Source: Paragordius varius
Lineage: Eukaryota > Nematomorpha
NCBI GenBank assembly: GCA_964247055.1
Contig: OZ176058.1
Coordinates: forward strand, 744,001 to 808,000
DNA: 64,000 bases
Direction of reading: 5' to 3'
Shown here: in pieces, positions 1 to 11,419 of the stretch
How positions within the stretch are numbered: position 1 is the first letter of the stretch
How the letters are laid out: each line of letters opens with the position of its first letter
Translations under genes and position numbers: made by a program
Notes under the pieces: generated by a model
Told to the model about the DNA's origin: nothing
What the model saw: the letters and a program-made list of their open reading frames with translations, nothing else
Database searches by the model: none

Positions 1-530
1 AAAACGAGGACGGCCAAAAAAAGATTCACCATCTATTTAAGAGTGTTTTTGTTATCCTTTATGAAACAAATAACTTTTTCAAAGAGTGTTATAATTTTAA
101 TTTTTTTTTAGTTTTACAAATTTTTCATAAAAAGAAATGTAGCGATACAATTTTTTTTATTTAAAGTTTTAAATATTAGATAATATATTAAAATATCTGA
201 CATCTTTTTACTTAAAGCATTTTTGTATATCATGAAAAATTAAACAATAACCTTAAATAGCAACGTGGAATACCAGTCAAAAGCCATTGGATTACATAAC
301 TGTGCATGAACAAAATAGGGTATAAAAAGTATAGTTTGTCTTTTAAAAATATATATTTTTATCCAAATTTGAAACTGTATAATCATTTTATACTGTACTT
401 ATAAAATTTTAATATAATAAAGATAATCGCCATCTATATATGTTTTAATAAGAATATACACATAATTTGTATTTAATAAATTAGATTTAAAAAGTATGTA
501 ATTTTTGTTGTATATATAAAACTTAGCTAA

Positions 531-1122
531 TACCATTTGCACTTCAAGAGTGTTTTTGAACATTTTAAGTTGGTCCTTAAGATTTCAACTTCGTCCCTGA
601 ATACTTCACGTTAGTCCTTTAGCACTTCAGGTTGGTCCTTGAACATTTTAGTTTGGTCCTATAAATGATCAAATTTTGATTTAACCATAATTTTTGCATG
701 TATTTTTTATTTTAGTATTTTTTAACCTAATTTTCTTATTTATTACAGATTTGTTGATAAAATAAAAATTTTTGTTTAACCACTTTTTTGTTTCAAATTA
801 ATTTTTTTCCAATTTTACAAAATTATTAATTTTTAAAAGTTTTCAAAGAAAAATTCAGAAAATTTATATATTTTTAAATTACATGATTTTAATCATATAA
901 ATATCAAAAATAATTTTAAGAAATTAATAAAGATATACGGTTTCTCAATGATTAATGGTTGATATTGATTTAAATTTTATGTAAAATAATAGAAAATATT
1001 AACGATGAAATAGATGAATGATATAAGATATGATTGATAAAAGTTAAAATAAAATAAAAAAAACAAAAAAACCAACTAAAGTGTTCACAATTTGAACAAG
1101 TACATTTGATGTGTAAACGATA
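531..1122. mobile_element. Foldback-type MITE, family D (copy in R1-a)
   Basis: The left end reads TACCATTTGCACTTCAAG and is followed by about five degenerate 21-bp units containing TTGGTCCTT. The right end is degenerate and closes with AAACGATA before TA. The middle is AT-rich and roughly self-complementary. The same insertion is present in R1-b (28,129-28,661). R1-c and R1-d lack it near 50,400 and 52,280 and continue directly in R1-like sequence. It has no coding capacity, so it depends on a transposase supplied elsewhere. Confidence 0.65.
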
Positions 1123-1472
1123 TATATATAATATATTATATTCAAAATTTAAACGGCCCTTATACATAATAAATATTTTTTATAAAATATTTTTGATGAA
1201 TATTTTACACCAATAATTATAAGTTTTACAAATTAAATAAACCAATTAAAGAAAGAATATTTAAGGTTATTTAGTTTGATTAAATATAAATTTGTGGGAA
1301 AGTTATGTTTAAAATTATGACATTTTTCACGATTTTTTAATCATTTAAAATGTCTACCAATAATTACTTTATAGCAATAAAATCTAAAATTACACGATAC
1401 TATTAAATTTAATAAGGTGGATAAAATATATTACTATTTATTTTTGATATAAAATCGAATGGAGTGAATGTA

Positions 1473-1703
1473 TAAAATTACAGTTCAAATTCACCCCTGA
1501 ACAATTCAAAATCCTCGAACAATTCAAATTCACCCTAAATCAATTATGTGTTTTTATAAGATTACAATTACCTTAAATATAGAATTTTGTTTAAAATTAA
1601 TATAGAAATAATAAACTATGTAGAAAAATGTTATTTCATATTAATGATCTGTTTTATGTTAGCCCGACACAATTTTTAGGGGGAATTCGAATTGTAAATG
1701 GTA
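1473..1703. mobile_element. MITE family B (copy in R1-a)
   Basis: Terminal inverted repeats of the form TTCAAATTCACCCCTGAAC (left) and GAATTCGAATTGTAAATGG (right) enclose a short AT-rich centre. Copies sit at the same position of R1 at 12,171, 29,035 and 50,753, so this insertion is older than the spread of R1. TA dinucleotides flank the element. Confidence 0.7.
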
Positions 1704-3560
1704 TATCATGAAATATGTCACAATAATTATCAATTATTGTTTCAGCAATAATATAACGTTTGCGTATAACTTAAATTTTCTGGTTCTGAAACATAAAAAT
1801 GCATTAAAAAATATTATGTTTTTAAGGACAGGCATTTTTAATAAATAAATGAAAAATTTAATGTTATTTACCAAATAATCAGCATATTTCCATATCAATC
1901 ACAATATATACCATTAAATATCAGAAAAGAATTTAAAAAATAAGAATATAATAAATTTTAAAAGTATTAATAATTTTAGTATAAATTTAATAATATGTAT
2001 AAAATTGTGCTTCGATTTATCAATGGACCATATTATAATAACACCACTTGTGGTATGTGTTTGATATTAGCTATAACCGATCCTGAAACAAATTCAAATT
2101 ATTTAATTAATTTTTAATTTTTTTTCCGAATTTAATTGTGCACATATATTAAAAAAAGGAATAAAATAAATGAAGTTTTTAGGCTCATAAAGTGCACAAA
2201 CTAGTAAATAAGTCTATCTTAACATATTAAAATTCAAGAACTAGTACCCTTTTAAAAATAAAAGGATATGATCCATGGATCTAATATTTTATTTCCCCTA
2301 TTTATGAAGAACAGCTCAGAGGACGGATCATTATATGGCCTTTGTTTCAGAAATAAATGCGCTGATATTAGGCATTTTATTTTAAATGTTATAATTATTT
2401 TTAATTCATGACGCTTCATTACATATTTAGTTAAGATATATATTGGGGTATTGTTAGTCTTATAACAAATCACAATTGTTTTTGCAAAATTGTTATTAAA
2501 CATGCATCAGGAAAAAAATTACATTTATATTTCTCGGTTAAAATAGTATATCAAATTAAAATTAAATCCCATTTTAAAATGATGATGTTGCCAATTCATT
2601 AATAACCTTGATTTTTGGCAGCTAAGAGTTTAAGAGTCTAATTATATTATTAAATGGTGTTTTTGAATATCGTACTCAAAATCGGTATTTCTAAGCAATA
2701 CATTACTGTAATACCGATTAATCAGACAATAAAGACTCTATAAAGATTAATTTTTAAAACAAGATTATCTTCAACACGCGGCCTTTTATATACTGTAAAA
2801 TGTATTTAATTGTTTACATAAAAATTCATTCATAAGCTATAAGTCAGGACTTAAACATTTTTTTATCACACTAATTAAAGTGAAAAATGGTGTATAAAAA
2901 TATTATTTCCAAAGAGGATATAGCTATATTTTTAAATATGGAAAATCTAATTTTATGAGTTTTTTATCTAGTACAATATCATTTTATATCATAAACCAAA
3001 AGTCAACTATTTATTTCGTAAAACAAATTTTAATATATAATACATAAAAATTATACAGACAAATCATAAAAAACTACAAGAAAAATATTTTTTTATGCAC
3101 AAATCGGATTTTTTAAAATATAAATCGTTTTCTGTTTCATTTAAAATCGAGGGGGAAATCGGTAACACATTCAATTAGCTATGGTATATTTTAACGTTTT
3201 AGAAAGTTTATAAACACAGGGGGAAAATAATTATTTTATCTTAACATTATATAAATAAATGACAAATCATCACATTAAAAATATTATTTTGATTTCGTCC
3301 CGATAGAGATGAACCATAAAACATAATTCTCCTTTTTTGCCCCTTTTTAAATAATAATTAAATAGATGTCGTATTATATGAAAAATATATTATATTAAAT
3401 GTCATTTTTATGAATAAATATTATTACTCTGTTATCGTAATTTTTATTTGTAAAACGTTAAATAAATTTAATTAAAAAATTCTGCACAAAAATATATTTT
3501 TAGAAAAAATATATATACCATTTGAGTCTTGAACACACTAGAAACAAATTTTGACTTTTT

Positions 3561-4610
3561 TAAGTGTTATTATTGTAAATTTAAATTTTTTTCATTAAAG
3601 CACATAAATAGTTTATTTGATAAAAATGACAAGTAAGAATTTTTTTTAATTAAAGTTTATCAATAATTTTGGTCCTGATTTAACATTAAACTTTAAATTT
3701 TCTTAATTAAAAATTTTAGATATAGAACCAGGTATCTATATCATTCAAAAGAGCGCGAAAACTGTATCATTCGTGGTAGTTGTCATTTAAATCAATCTGA
3801 TGTAAAAGTTATTTACGTTCATATGGTCAATTAAACCCTTAAATAAGTATATTTTAACACTAATTAAAAAAAATCAAAGTACTAAAATGCCTAGTTATAA
3901 TTGCAAATTTATTGCATATTGATCATAAAAGATTGATAATACCTTAAACTATATTCTATTCTTTAAAATTTTGAATTTATAAGGAAAATAATAAATATTG
4001 ATATGATGGTAATTTTTTTAAAAGGAAAAAACTTAAAAATCGGAGTGTTGAATGACATAGCAATAAATAGGTGTTTTAATCAAAAAATGTTATCTGCCTT
4101 ATCTATTTTAGAAATTATCATCTAGACAAAAATTGAGCTATTTTCATTCAATATTTTAAAAATATATTAATTAAAAAAAACCCTATCGTTTCGCGTGTTT
4201 ATCGATTCCTATGTCCAATACTATTTATCATAGTGAAACATATTAGCATACATTTATAGAATTTTTATTACTCTTCCGAATGATATATTACAGATTATTT
4301 GTAGTTTCAAAGAAAGCATTTCAAGTACAATTTTAATAAAGAAGGCGCACAATCAAAAAATAATTTTTTACAAATTTTTAGTCATTATAATTTTTAATTT
4401 AGATTTAGTGTTTGAATGATATTAAATATAGGAAAATTCAAACTAGAGTATCAGAGAAATTTGTTGTATAGTATAATATAAACATCTATGCAAATTAGCT
4501 GTTGATCTTTTTCAAAACGATGCGGGTATCAATGTAAGTTACCACTATAACAGAAATAAAATAATTTTATTATGTGTAAAAGTTAAATTTATTTAAAAAA
4601 ATAAATATAA
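3561..4610. other. AT-rich stretch, no gene seen
   Basis: No recognisable coding exon, RNA or element end was found. A few slightly GC-richer words, such as TTTCGCGTGTTTATCG near 4,190, did not connect to any other feature in the window. Confidence 0.5.
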
Positions 4611-4619
4611 CGATAGAAT

Positions 4620-5050
4620 TCAAATATTTAGAACTTTTGCATACTATAAGTTATATTAATTATCTGACATCTTTTTAGCAAAACATTTTTCGATATCATG
4701 AAAAATTTAAACAATAAACTTATAATAGCAATCAAAAACCACATGGGTTGCACAACCGTAATAAATGAAAAAATTAAAAAAAGTAGAGTTGTCTTTTTAG
4801 AAAATATATTTTATTTTGAAATTAAATCTGTAAATATCCGTTTTATACTGTAGCAAAAATTTACTTTAATAATTATATAAAAAAAGAATTGCCATGCATA
4901 TATGGTTTTTTCAGAATTTATACATAAAAGATTAGATTTAAACGTATATATTTTTTGGAGATATATAATTTAGCCTAATAAATAGCTTATGAAAAGATTA
5001 GTTGCTAATAAAACAAGATTTATGTTATGTTTCTCTATGTATGAATACAG
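4620..5050 (+). repeat. R1 fragment (copy g)
   Basis: The order of words (ATCTGACATCTTTTTA, a degenerate AAACAATAA, then ATAGCAA and CAAAAACCACATGGG) follows R1-a 180-300 with gaps. It lacks the family D insertion that R1-a and R1-b carry at the equivalent site. Confidence 0.5.
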
Positions 5051-5238
5051 TAAATTATTAATATTATACGGAAAAAACGAAAAAATATAAAGTCAAATTT
5101 CAAAAGACAATCTTACATTTAATATGTTGATTTTTTTAATTTAATTGATTGTTTAAAACTGCAAAATATAAAATAGAAATTTAAATTGGTAAAATCAATT
5201 AGACGTTTTACGATTGTTATTAAATTATGTTAACACTT

Positions 5239-5776
5239 CGATTCAAATTGGGGTATCTAAATACCCCAGACTAAATTTGAGTTAGATTTTTAAAAAACTA
5301 CTGAAGGAAACGGTCCCAATTTAATTTATGCTTCTATCCTCAAAAAATTTATATAATATGCCAAAATATTTAAATAAAATTTTGTTTTGGAAAAAAAGTT
5401 CCATGTCAAACTACTTCGACGGCATTTTTATTTTACAGAATTTTTGCAAAATATCGTCTTTATTTAATTTTAAGGGTAAAATTAAAGCTAATATTTTATT
5501 TAAATTACATCTAACATTGATAGATATAGAAAAAAACTGTTTATTTTGAATTTTTTTCAATTTTACCATTGCACGCATGTCACGTTGACTAAATTTTTAC
5601 CTTTCGGTTTTAGCTTAAAATAAATAATATCAATATTTTTGAATAAAATTTTTTATATATTTGGGTTTATTAATGTTATATAAGTGCAAGATTTTGCCAT
5701 AGTTTCGATTTATTCCATATTTTTAAAAAAAGTCAATTATCAGGCCTGGGGTATTTAAATACCCCAATTTGAATCG
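5239..5776. mobile_element. TIR element family E, with a palindrome in each end
   Basis: The left end CGATTCAAATTGGGGTATCT and the right end, read inverted as CGATTCAAATTGGGGTATTT, match over about 31 bp. Each terminus contains its own palindrome, perfect at the right end (GGGGTATTTAAATACCCC) and one mismatch away at the left. The interior is AT-rich and has only a 73-codon open frame (5,328-5,549) of low complexity, which I do not call a gene. A 5'-truncated relative lies at 38,246-38,625. No clear target-site duplication was seen. Confidence 0.6.
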
Positions 5777-5814
5777 AATGACTAAAATGAATGTGTTGTA
5801 TCCAAGTGTTAATA

Positions 5815-5915
5815 GGATAAATTAGGTATGAAAAAGTAGGGTTGTCTCTTGAAAAAAATTTGTCTTTATATTTTTAGGTTTTGTTCGTAAAATATCATTT
5901 TTTAATGTATATATA
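5815..5915. mobile_element. Family A TIR element, right half only
   Basis: This segment carries GGGTTGTCTC, TTTGTCTTTATATTTTTAGG and a final ATTTTTTAATGTA, the right terminus of family A (consensus TTTTTACGTTTTGTCCGTAT near the end). The left half is not visible. The cognate segment is at 39,070-39,202 in the duplicate block. Confidence 0.5.
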
Positions 5916-6886
5916 AAAAAAACTATTCAAAATTAAATCGATAGGCCATAATTATATATATATTTTAAATAATAATTTTTAATGCATTTTTCACACCAAT
6001 ACCTATAAGTTTTATTAATTATATAAATCAATTATGAAATCATTTTATATGTGTTTTTTAAGATTACAAATTTATTTATATTTTAAAATGAAATTTTTGT
6101 TTAAATTAAAATATTAACTAATATATGCTCTATTAAAATATATTTATATTAATATGATCATTTATATTAGCTGCCCGAAAACACATAATTTATTTTAAGA
6201 ATGATTTTGTATTGTCCAAGAGTAAATTTGAATTATAGGTATATATATCCATTATATTTATATTTTATAAAATTAACATTAATTTTAAAAATTTAGCAGT
6301 AAAATATGTTTAAAAAAATTATTTAAATTTAAATTTTGAAATCAGGTGATCGCGTAAATATAAAAACACCTAATCATTTATTATTATTAGTTGTGTTTTA
6401 TATAACCATTAATTTTTATTAATAAATTCAAAAAAACACTATTATTAAATAATTTAAGAAATTTAAAATAGATTTTAGAAAAAAAAACTATGTTACCAAA
6501 AATTATTTTAATTTTATTTCTGATAAATTCTACATTTTCCATCATAACTATAAACGCCCAAGGTATAATTTTAAAATTTATAAAATTTTTAACATATTTT
6601 TTGGTAAAATTATAATTCAAACCATAAATAACAAATTAATTATATATTTGTAGCTGTAATATATGTAATATAAATATAAATGTATATTTTATTTGAATAA
6701 CTTTTATAATTTTTAATTTTATTCTTTTTTACTTTTGATAATTTTTTTAAAAAAGTTTAATTAAAAATATTTAGAAATTTTAAAATAAATTTATTATAAA
6801 ATTGTATAAAAAACTTACTTTATTAACCTTAAATTTTTAAAATAAAATTCATCGTTTTATGCTGAAAAAAATTAAATAATTTTCCC

Positions 6887-7107
6887 TAACCATTTACTAT
6901 TCAAATTCACCCTAAAAATAAATTATGTGTATTCGAACTAATATAACTCATATTAATATAAAATATATCTTTATGGTATTATTTTTTCAGTGTTATTTTA
7001 ATTTATAACAAAATTTTATTTTTTATAAAAATATAACTTCTTAAAAAACACATAATTTATTTGAGGGTGAATTTGAATTGTTCATTGGAAAATTTCGATA
7101 AATGGTA
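6887..7107. mobile_element. MITE family B in the intron of repeat-protein copy 1
   Basis: The left end AACCATTTACTATTCAAATT and the right end GAATTTGAATTG...AAATGGTA are inverted copies around an AT-rich middle. The same insertion occurs at 40,454-40,676 in the duplicate gene, so it is older than the segmental duplication. Confidence 0.65.
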
Positions 7108-7241
7108 TATTAATAATTTATTATAATAACTAAATTATTATTAAGTTTCATTTTAATTTATTTTAATGATTGTTTTTATATGTAATTTAATTTCCCCTTA
7201 TAAAATATTTCAATTAAAATCAGTTTTTAAAAATATAATTT

Positions 7242-7278
<37 letters not shown>

Positions 7279-7789
7279 ATGAATTATCATTTAGTAAAAA
7301 AAATTTATAATTAAGTTAATAAAACATTTAGTACAATATAATTAAAAAAATTTTAAATTTTTAAAAAATAACAATTTTTTAAAATAACCTTCATTGAACT
7401 TTTTTTGAAAAAAAAATATTTTTATCTATAAACAGGTTAAAAAAATAGCTTCATTTATTCAAAAAAATAAACTAAGCATTTTTTTCTATAAAATATAACA
7501 AATAGCGTTAAAAATACCAATAATATTTTTTTAATATGAGTTATTATTAATAAAATTTAATCGAAAAAATACAAAAAAAATAAAAAACAAAATTAATTAA
7601 TAGGGAGTGGAAGCATATTAGCTGTTTATGTTACAAAAGCTGAAAAAAAGATAGAAAAAATTATTACTTTAGATAATAATACATCGTAAAAGTTAATAAT
7701 AATGAAAATTCTAAAAATATCAGCAAAGACACTCTTTCATCTGTTATTCCAACAATAAAATCATCTCTAGTTATATCTTCACCATTAGA

Positions 7790-8960
7790 AATTGTGTCAG
7801 CTGTTTATACTGAAAAATCTCCCGGAATTCCAAGCCCTATAATTGTATCATCTGTTAATCCGACAATCGAATCAGCTGTGACTTCCCCATCCCCAAGAAT
7901 AGTCTCAGCTGTTTATATTGGAAAATCATCTAAAACGCTAGCTCTATAACTGTATCATCTATTATTCCAACAATAAAATCATCTCTAGTTATATCTTCAC
8001 CATTTGTAGAGAATGTCTCAGCTGTTTTTGAAAAGTTTAGACTTTCAAGTCCTGTAACGTATCATCTGTAACTCCAACAATCAAATCAGCTGTGATTTCC
8101 CCTGCCCCAAAAGTCTTCTCAGCTGTTTATACTGAAAAATCTTCTAAAAGGCCTAGCTTCATAACTGTATCATCTATTATTCCAACAATAAAATCATCTC
8201 TAATTATATCTTCACAATTCGTAGAAAATGTCTCAGCTGTTTTTATAAAGTCTAGACTTTCAAGTCCTATAACCGTATCATCTGTAACCCCAACAATTAA
8301 GCCAGCTGTGACTTCCACATCCCCAAGAGAAGTCTCAGCTGTTTATACTGAAAAATCTTCTAAAACGTCTAACTCTATAACTGTATCATCTATTATTCCA
8401 ACAATAAAATCATCTCTAGTTATATCTTCACCATTCGTAAAAAATGTCTCAGTTATTTCTATAAAGTCTGAACTTAACCCTATTAACCGTGTCATCTGTA
8501 ACTCCAACAATGGAATCAGCTGTGATTTCCCCTGCCTCAAAAGTCGTCTCAGCTGTTTTTAAGAATCATTCATCTGGAATGTCAAGTCCTATAACCGTAT
8601 CATCTGTAACTCCAACAATGGAATCAGCTGCGGCCGGGACTTCCCCACGCCCAAAAGTCGTCTCAGCTGTTTATACTGAAAAATCTTTTAAAAAGCCTAG
8701 CTCTATAACTGTATCATCTATTATTCCAACAATAAAATCATCTCTAGTTTATCTTCACTATTCGTAAAAAATGCCACAGATGTTTTTAAAAAGTCTAGAC
8801 TTTCAAGTCCAATAACCGTATCATCCATAACTCCAACAATAGAATCTGCTGTGGCCGGGACTTCACCACGCCCAAAAGTCGTCTCAGCTGTTTATGCTGA
8901 AAAATTTATCGGAATTCCAAGCCCTATAACTGTATCATCTGTTACTCCGACAATCAAATC
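7790..8960 (+). repeat. ~108-bp coding tandem repeat (about 11 units)
   Basis: The word TCTCAGCTGTTT recurs every 103-119 bp (near 7,797, 7,905, 8,015, 8,115, 8,230, 8,333, 8,444, 8,549, 8,665, 8,772 and 8,883), each followed by ACTGTATCATCT and CCAACAATAAAATCA. Two unit types alternate. One contains YTEKSSK and SIIPTIKSSL, the other VFIKSRLSS and SVTPTIKSAV, giving a higher-order period near 216 bp. Confidence 0.75.
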
Positions 8961-9217
8961 AGCTGATGTTTTAAGCCCAAAACCAGCTGTGACCGTACAG
9001 AAAAAAGGCACAACACCAAATGTTTATTATTCAAGTCCCAAGCCAACACCCTACTATAATCCATATCATAACTTTTATACGGCGAGATCTTTCGTGGGTT
9101 GGGGAAAGAAACGATGAAATAGAAATTGAGAATTTAAAGAAAAATATTTTTTAAATTTTTTATTTATTTTGATTTTTTTAATTTATTCCGATTTTATATT
9201 GGATATATTTTATTGTA

Positions 9218-9432
9218 CAGAAAAATTGAAATTATACGGACAAAACTTAAAAATATAAAGACAAATATTTTTTTATCAAAACGAGCATACGTTTGAATCT
9301 TAATTTTCCATATAGTCTTATTATTTTGAAATGCAATAAATTTTAAAAAATAACACATAATATATTTTAGGGTGAATATGTTGTTCGAGGGTGAACTTGA
9401 ATTGTTCAAGGATGAATTCGAAATGTAATGAT
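9218..9432. mobile_element. Family A left half joined to a family B right end
   Basis: The left part starts CAGAAAAATTGAAATTATAC and continues ATATAAAGACAAATATT, the family A left terminus. After 9,345 it switches to AACACATAATATATTTTAGG and GGTGAATATG...GAACTTGAATTGTTC, a family B right end. It is a chimera made by deletion or insertion between neighbouring elements. The 80-codon minus-strand frame here is not a gene. Confidence 0.5.
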
Positions 9433-9714
9433 ACACTATAATTTATTCTAAATTTGGAAGAATAATACGGGAAAAAAAAATATTTTTTGTGTCTTGTGAA
9501 TTTTATCTTTAATGCGTTTTAATATATTCAAACCTCATATGCTGTGGGAAATAATACTATCCCAAAGGATAATATAGTGTATAAATATAATCAAATTTCA
9601 TTTTCAAAATTTTTTAAATTTTAAGCGTACGGGAGTATGAGTACTCAAAATAAAATTTCGGATTTAGGCGAAACTCTCTTTTTTAAGAGAAAAATACTCT
9701 TTCAATAAATTAGA
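9433..9714. other. AT-rich spacer, no gene seen
   Basis: It contains CCCAAAGGATAATATAGTGT near 9,570, with a similar word AAGAAGGATATAGTATTACA near 9,916. These two words bracket the family C element and may be the halves of the sequence it inserted into. Confidence 0.3.
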
Positions 9715-9897
9715 GTGTGCATTTTAATGGTAGCTTATTTCACACTATAGTAGGTCAAGTTGCAACACAACAGGTGTATGGGGAAAAAAGAAAATAATTA
9801 TTGGTTCAAAACATTTTATTGCTTTTTCCATAAACTAGTGTGTGTTGCAAATTGCCCAAGTATAGTGTCTGTAATAAACAACTAAAATGCATATTGT
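9715..9897. mobile_element. Palindromic MITE family C, copy 1
   Basis: The left arm (TGCATTTTAATGGTAGCTTA, then TTTCACACTATAG, TTGCAACACA and GTGTATGGGGAAAAA) is answered by an inverted right arm (TTTTTCCATAAACTAGTG, TGTTGCAAATTG and ACTAAAATGCATA). Nearly the whole element folds into one hairpin. Two better copies lie in an intron of the RS-domain gene at 62,312 and 62,638. Confidence 0.65.
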
Positions 9898-9959
9898 AAC
9901 TGGTGGTTTTCCCCAAAGAAGGATATAGTATTACACCAAAGGGAGTTTATTGTACATTC

Positions 9960-10126
9960 AAACTAAATGAAATGCTACCCAAGTGATTTTCGTGTAGCCA
10001 TCCATCGAGATCAGGTAGGCTTTCCTGAGTGGCCTGAGGTTTCGTCGAGGTGCAGGAGAACTTTGTCTCAACTGATGTTTCGCCTGTCCCCATTGAGCCA
10101 AAGTCTATCCATCCATTTAAATATTA
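9960..10126. repeat. GC-richer segment shared with ~47,815
   Basis: This island is much richer in G and C than its surroundings. Its end, CCCCATTGAGCCAAAGTC then TATCCATCCA, recurs at 47,816-47,843. In both places a family A element follows directly after AAATATTA. The two family A elements therefore sit at the same site of an older repeat, or moved with it. The open frame starting at 9,967 covers it but shows no domain I know. Confidence 0.4.
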
Positions 10127-10399
10127 CAGTAAAAATTGGAATTATACGGGCAAAACGTAATAATATAAAAACAACTATTTTTTTTAAAGATATCCCCATA
10201 CTTTTTAAAACCATAATTTTTCTCATATTAGCTAGTAATTACAAATGTAAATTATATGACTGTGTTTGTAATATATATCACTATTTTATACTTTAAAGCT
10301 TAAAAATGAGTCATATTGATATAGATCTATATTTAAAGAGTATGGTTGTCTTTTAAAAATTATTTGACGTTTTCTTGCGTATAATTTCCATTTTTACTG
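10127..10399. mobile_element. TIR element family A (273 bp)
   Basis: It starts CAGTAAAAATTGGAATTATA and ends TTTCCATTTTTACTG, flanked by TA on both sides. The interior is AT-rich with subterminal inverted words (CCCCATACTTTTTAAA and AGAGTATGGTTGTCTTTTA). TA target duplication and CAGT ends resemble Tc1/mariner- or pogo-type non-autonomous elements. That assignment is from family knowledge, not from a transposase in the window. Confidence 0.7.
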
Positions 10400-10400
10400 T

Positions 10401-10669
10401 AAAATTAGAAAAATATAATAGGGACAAAACAAGAATTAATTTTAAAAAATATAAAGACAAATTTTTTTAAATTATTTCGATTTATACAGTATGGATATAT
10501 AAATGTCAAGTTGCAAGATCAATTATATATATTTCATTGATAAAAATTATATGATTTTTATTATAAGGGTAATTAAGGTTTTAAAAATATATGGCTGTCT
10601 TTTTGTAAAAAAATATTTGTCTCTATATTGTTACGTTTTGTGCTTCCGTATAATTTAAAGTTTTTACTG
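10401..10669. mobile_element. TIR element family A, adjacent degenerate copy
   Basis: It follows the previous copy directly, sharing the ACTGTA junction. The right side is good (TTTGTCTCTATATTG, CCGTATAATTT, TTTTTACTG). The left side is degenerate (GGGACAAAACAAG, ATATAAAGACAAATTTT). The same tandem pair arrangement occurs at 47,854-48,300. Confidence 0.55.
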
Positions 10670-10689
10670 TAAGTTTACCTCTCGTAATC

Positions 10690-11345
10690 CATATGTTAAT
10701 TTATAGGTCCGTCCATCAATAAGGCATACCCAAGTCCCTGGCATACTAGTGCTTTTAGTTGAACGGCAAATGCTTCCAAACCCCACCCACCACTATTAAA
10801 GGCCCGCCGCTCATCCCCCTATACAGTTTGTCCTTATATACACTACCTACTAATTATTACATTTACCTCGTATACCAGGTTTCTGTACGTCTTAGCTTAG
10901 ATCAAGTTCTTCAATGGATGGTAGTGCTATTTTTCCAGTTTACATCCCTGGTTGCTTGCTTACTTGTTTGTCATTTGAGTAGGGGAAAGGAAGGCCTAAA
11001 GCCTTCACCCAATGCACAATACCTACTAATTATTAATTTACCTCTTAACAACAGGTTTCTTTTGGCCTTGGCTTATCCCATAAGGTTTTTAAATGGGTGG
11101 TGTGGGCTCTAGTTTTAATTGACGCCTCCATTCCTGGTTGCCATTTGAGTAGGGGAGAGGCAGGCTTAAAGCCATCAGACAATGAACACTACCTACTAAT
11201 TACATTTACCTCGTAGACCAGGTTTCCTTTGGGCTTGGCTTATCTGGCCAAGTTTTTAATGGGTGGTGGTTTCTAGTTTTAATTGACGCTTCCGTTCCGG
11301 GTTGCCATTTAAGTAGAGAGGGAGGCCTAAAGCCTTGATATTTTC
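10690..11345. repeat. GC-richer tandem repeat, three ~170-176-bp units plus leader
   Basis: The word ACCTACTAATTA recurs at 10,845, 11,021 and 11,191. Each is followed by ATTTACCTC, CAGGTTTC, a CTTAGCTTA or CTTGGCTTAT word, ATGG then GGT, CCTGGTTGC and AAGCCTTCA-type blocks. The leader 10,690-10,845 (GTCCGTCCATCAATAAGGC, CCCCACCCACCACTATTAAA) is not repeated here. Base composition is far less AT-rich than the surroundings. No reading frame stays open through all three units, so I treat it as satellite-like rather than coding. Confidence 0.6.
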
Positions 11346-11419
11346 AAGCTCCTACTTACCAGCCTTCTCATATCTATATTTTCTAGTGATTGCAATCATA
11401 GTTGTTTTTACATTACTTA

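Larger units (their letters stand above)
1..3560 (+). repeat. Dispersed AT-rich repeat R1, copy a
   Basis: This stretch reappears, with many small indels, near 27,600-32,400, 12,000-15,030, 49,870-50,988, 51,780-52,336 and 53,630-57,060. The first ~530 bases match 27,600-28,128 and 49,870-50,400 closely, including the segment with GCAACGTGGAATACCAG. It is interrupted by small elements at 531-1,122 and 1,473-1,703. No open frame of coding quality was found, and the short frames at 970-1,167 and 2,252-2,503 are not shared intact between copies. The unit could be a large non-autonomous transposon or a degenerate long element. Its ends are not defined here because the window starts inside it. Confidence 0.7.
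6490..9117 (+). pseudogene. Decayed secreted repeat-protein gene, copy 1
   Basis: Exon 1 (6,490-6,562) encodes 24 residues, MLPKIILILFLINSTFSIIT then INAQ, a typical hydrophobic signal peptide. It ends at a good donor (CAAG|GTATAA) in phase 1. Exon 2 begins at 7,604 after TTAATAG, restores the frame (Gly-Ser-Gly-Ser, then ILAVYVTKAE) and ends at a stop at 9,115-9,117. It carries about eleven repeats of ~36 residues built on SAVYTEKSS, ITVSS and PTIKS, followed by a tail rich in Tyr, Pro and Ser (YYSSPKP, YYNPYHNFY, SFVGWGKKR). Several frame breaks interrupt the repeats, so it is probably not made as one protein. The intron holds a family B element. The family is not recognised. A secreted structural or mucin-like Ser/Thr/Val/Pro-rich protein is the most I can infer. 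A second copy lies at 40,061-42,021. Confidence 0.6.
5345..9290 (+). repeat. Segmental duplication, copy 1 (partner at 38,246-42,270)
   Basis: The two blocks share, in the same order, the 3' part of element E, a right half of a family A element, an R1-like fragment, a signal-peptide exon, a family B element inside the intron, the repeat-protein exon and the left part of another family A element. Shared insertions at the same places show that the block was duplicated as a unit. The copies differ by many indels, so the event is not recent. Confidence 0.75.

Noticed and set aside
5328-5549. 73-codon frame inside element E, as a possible transposase
   Set aside because: Too short and Lys/Asn/Phe-rich as expected from composition. 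No catalytic motif. The related copy at 38,246 does not keep it.
9967-10296. 109-codon plus-strand frame with GFPEWPEV, considered as a possible APRT first exon
   Set aside because: The resemblance to the APRT FPDFP motif is superficial, the phase and distance do not fit, and half of the frame lies in a family A element.
10759-11112. 117-codon frame in the GC-richer region
   Set aside because: It spans parts of a tandem repeat and is not open in the same frame in all units. No known domain.
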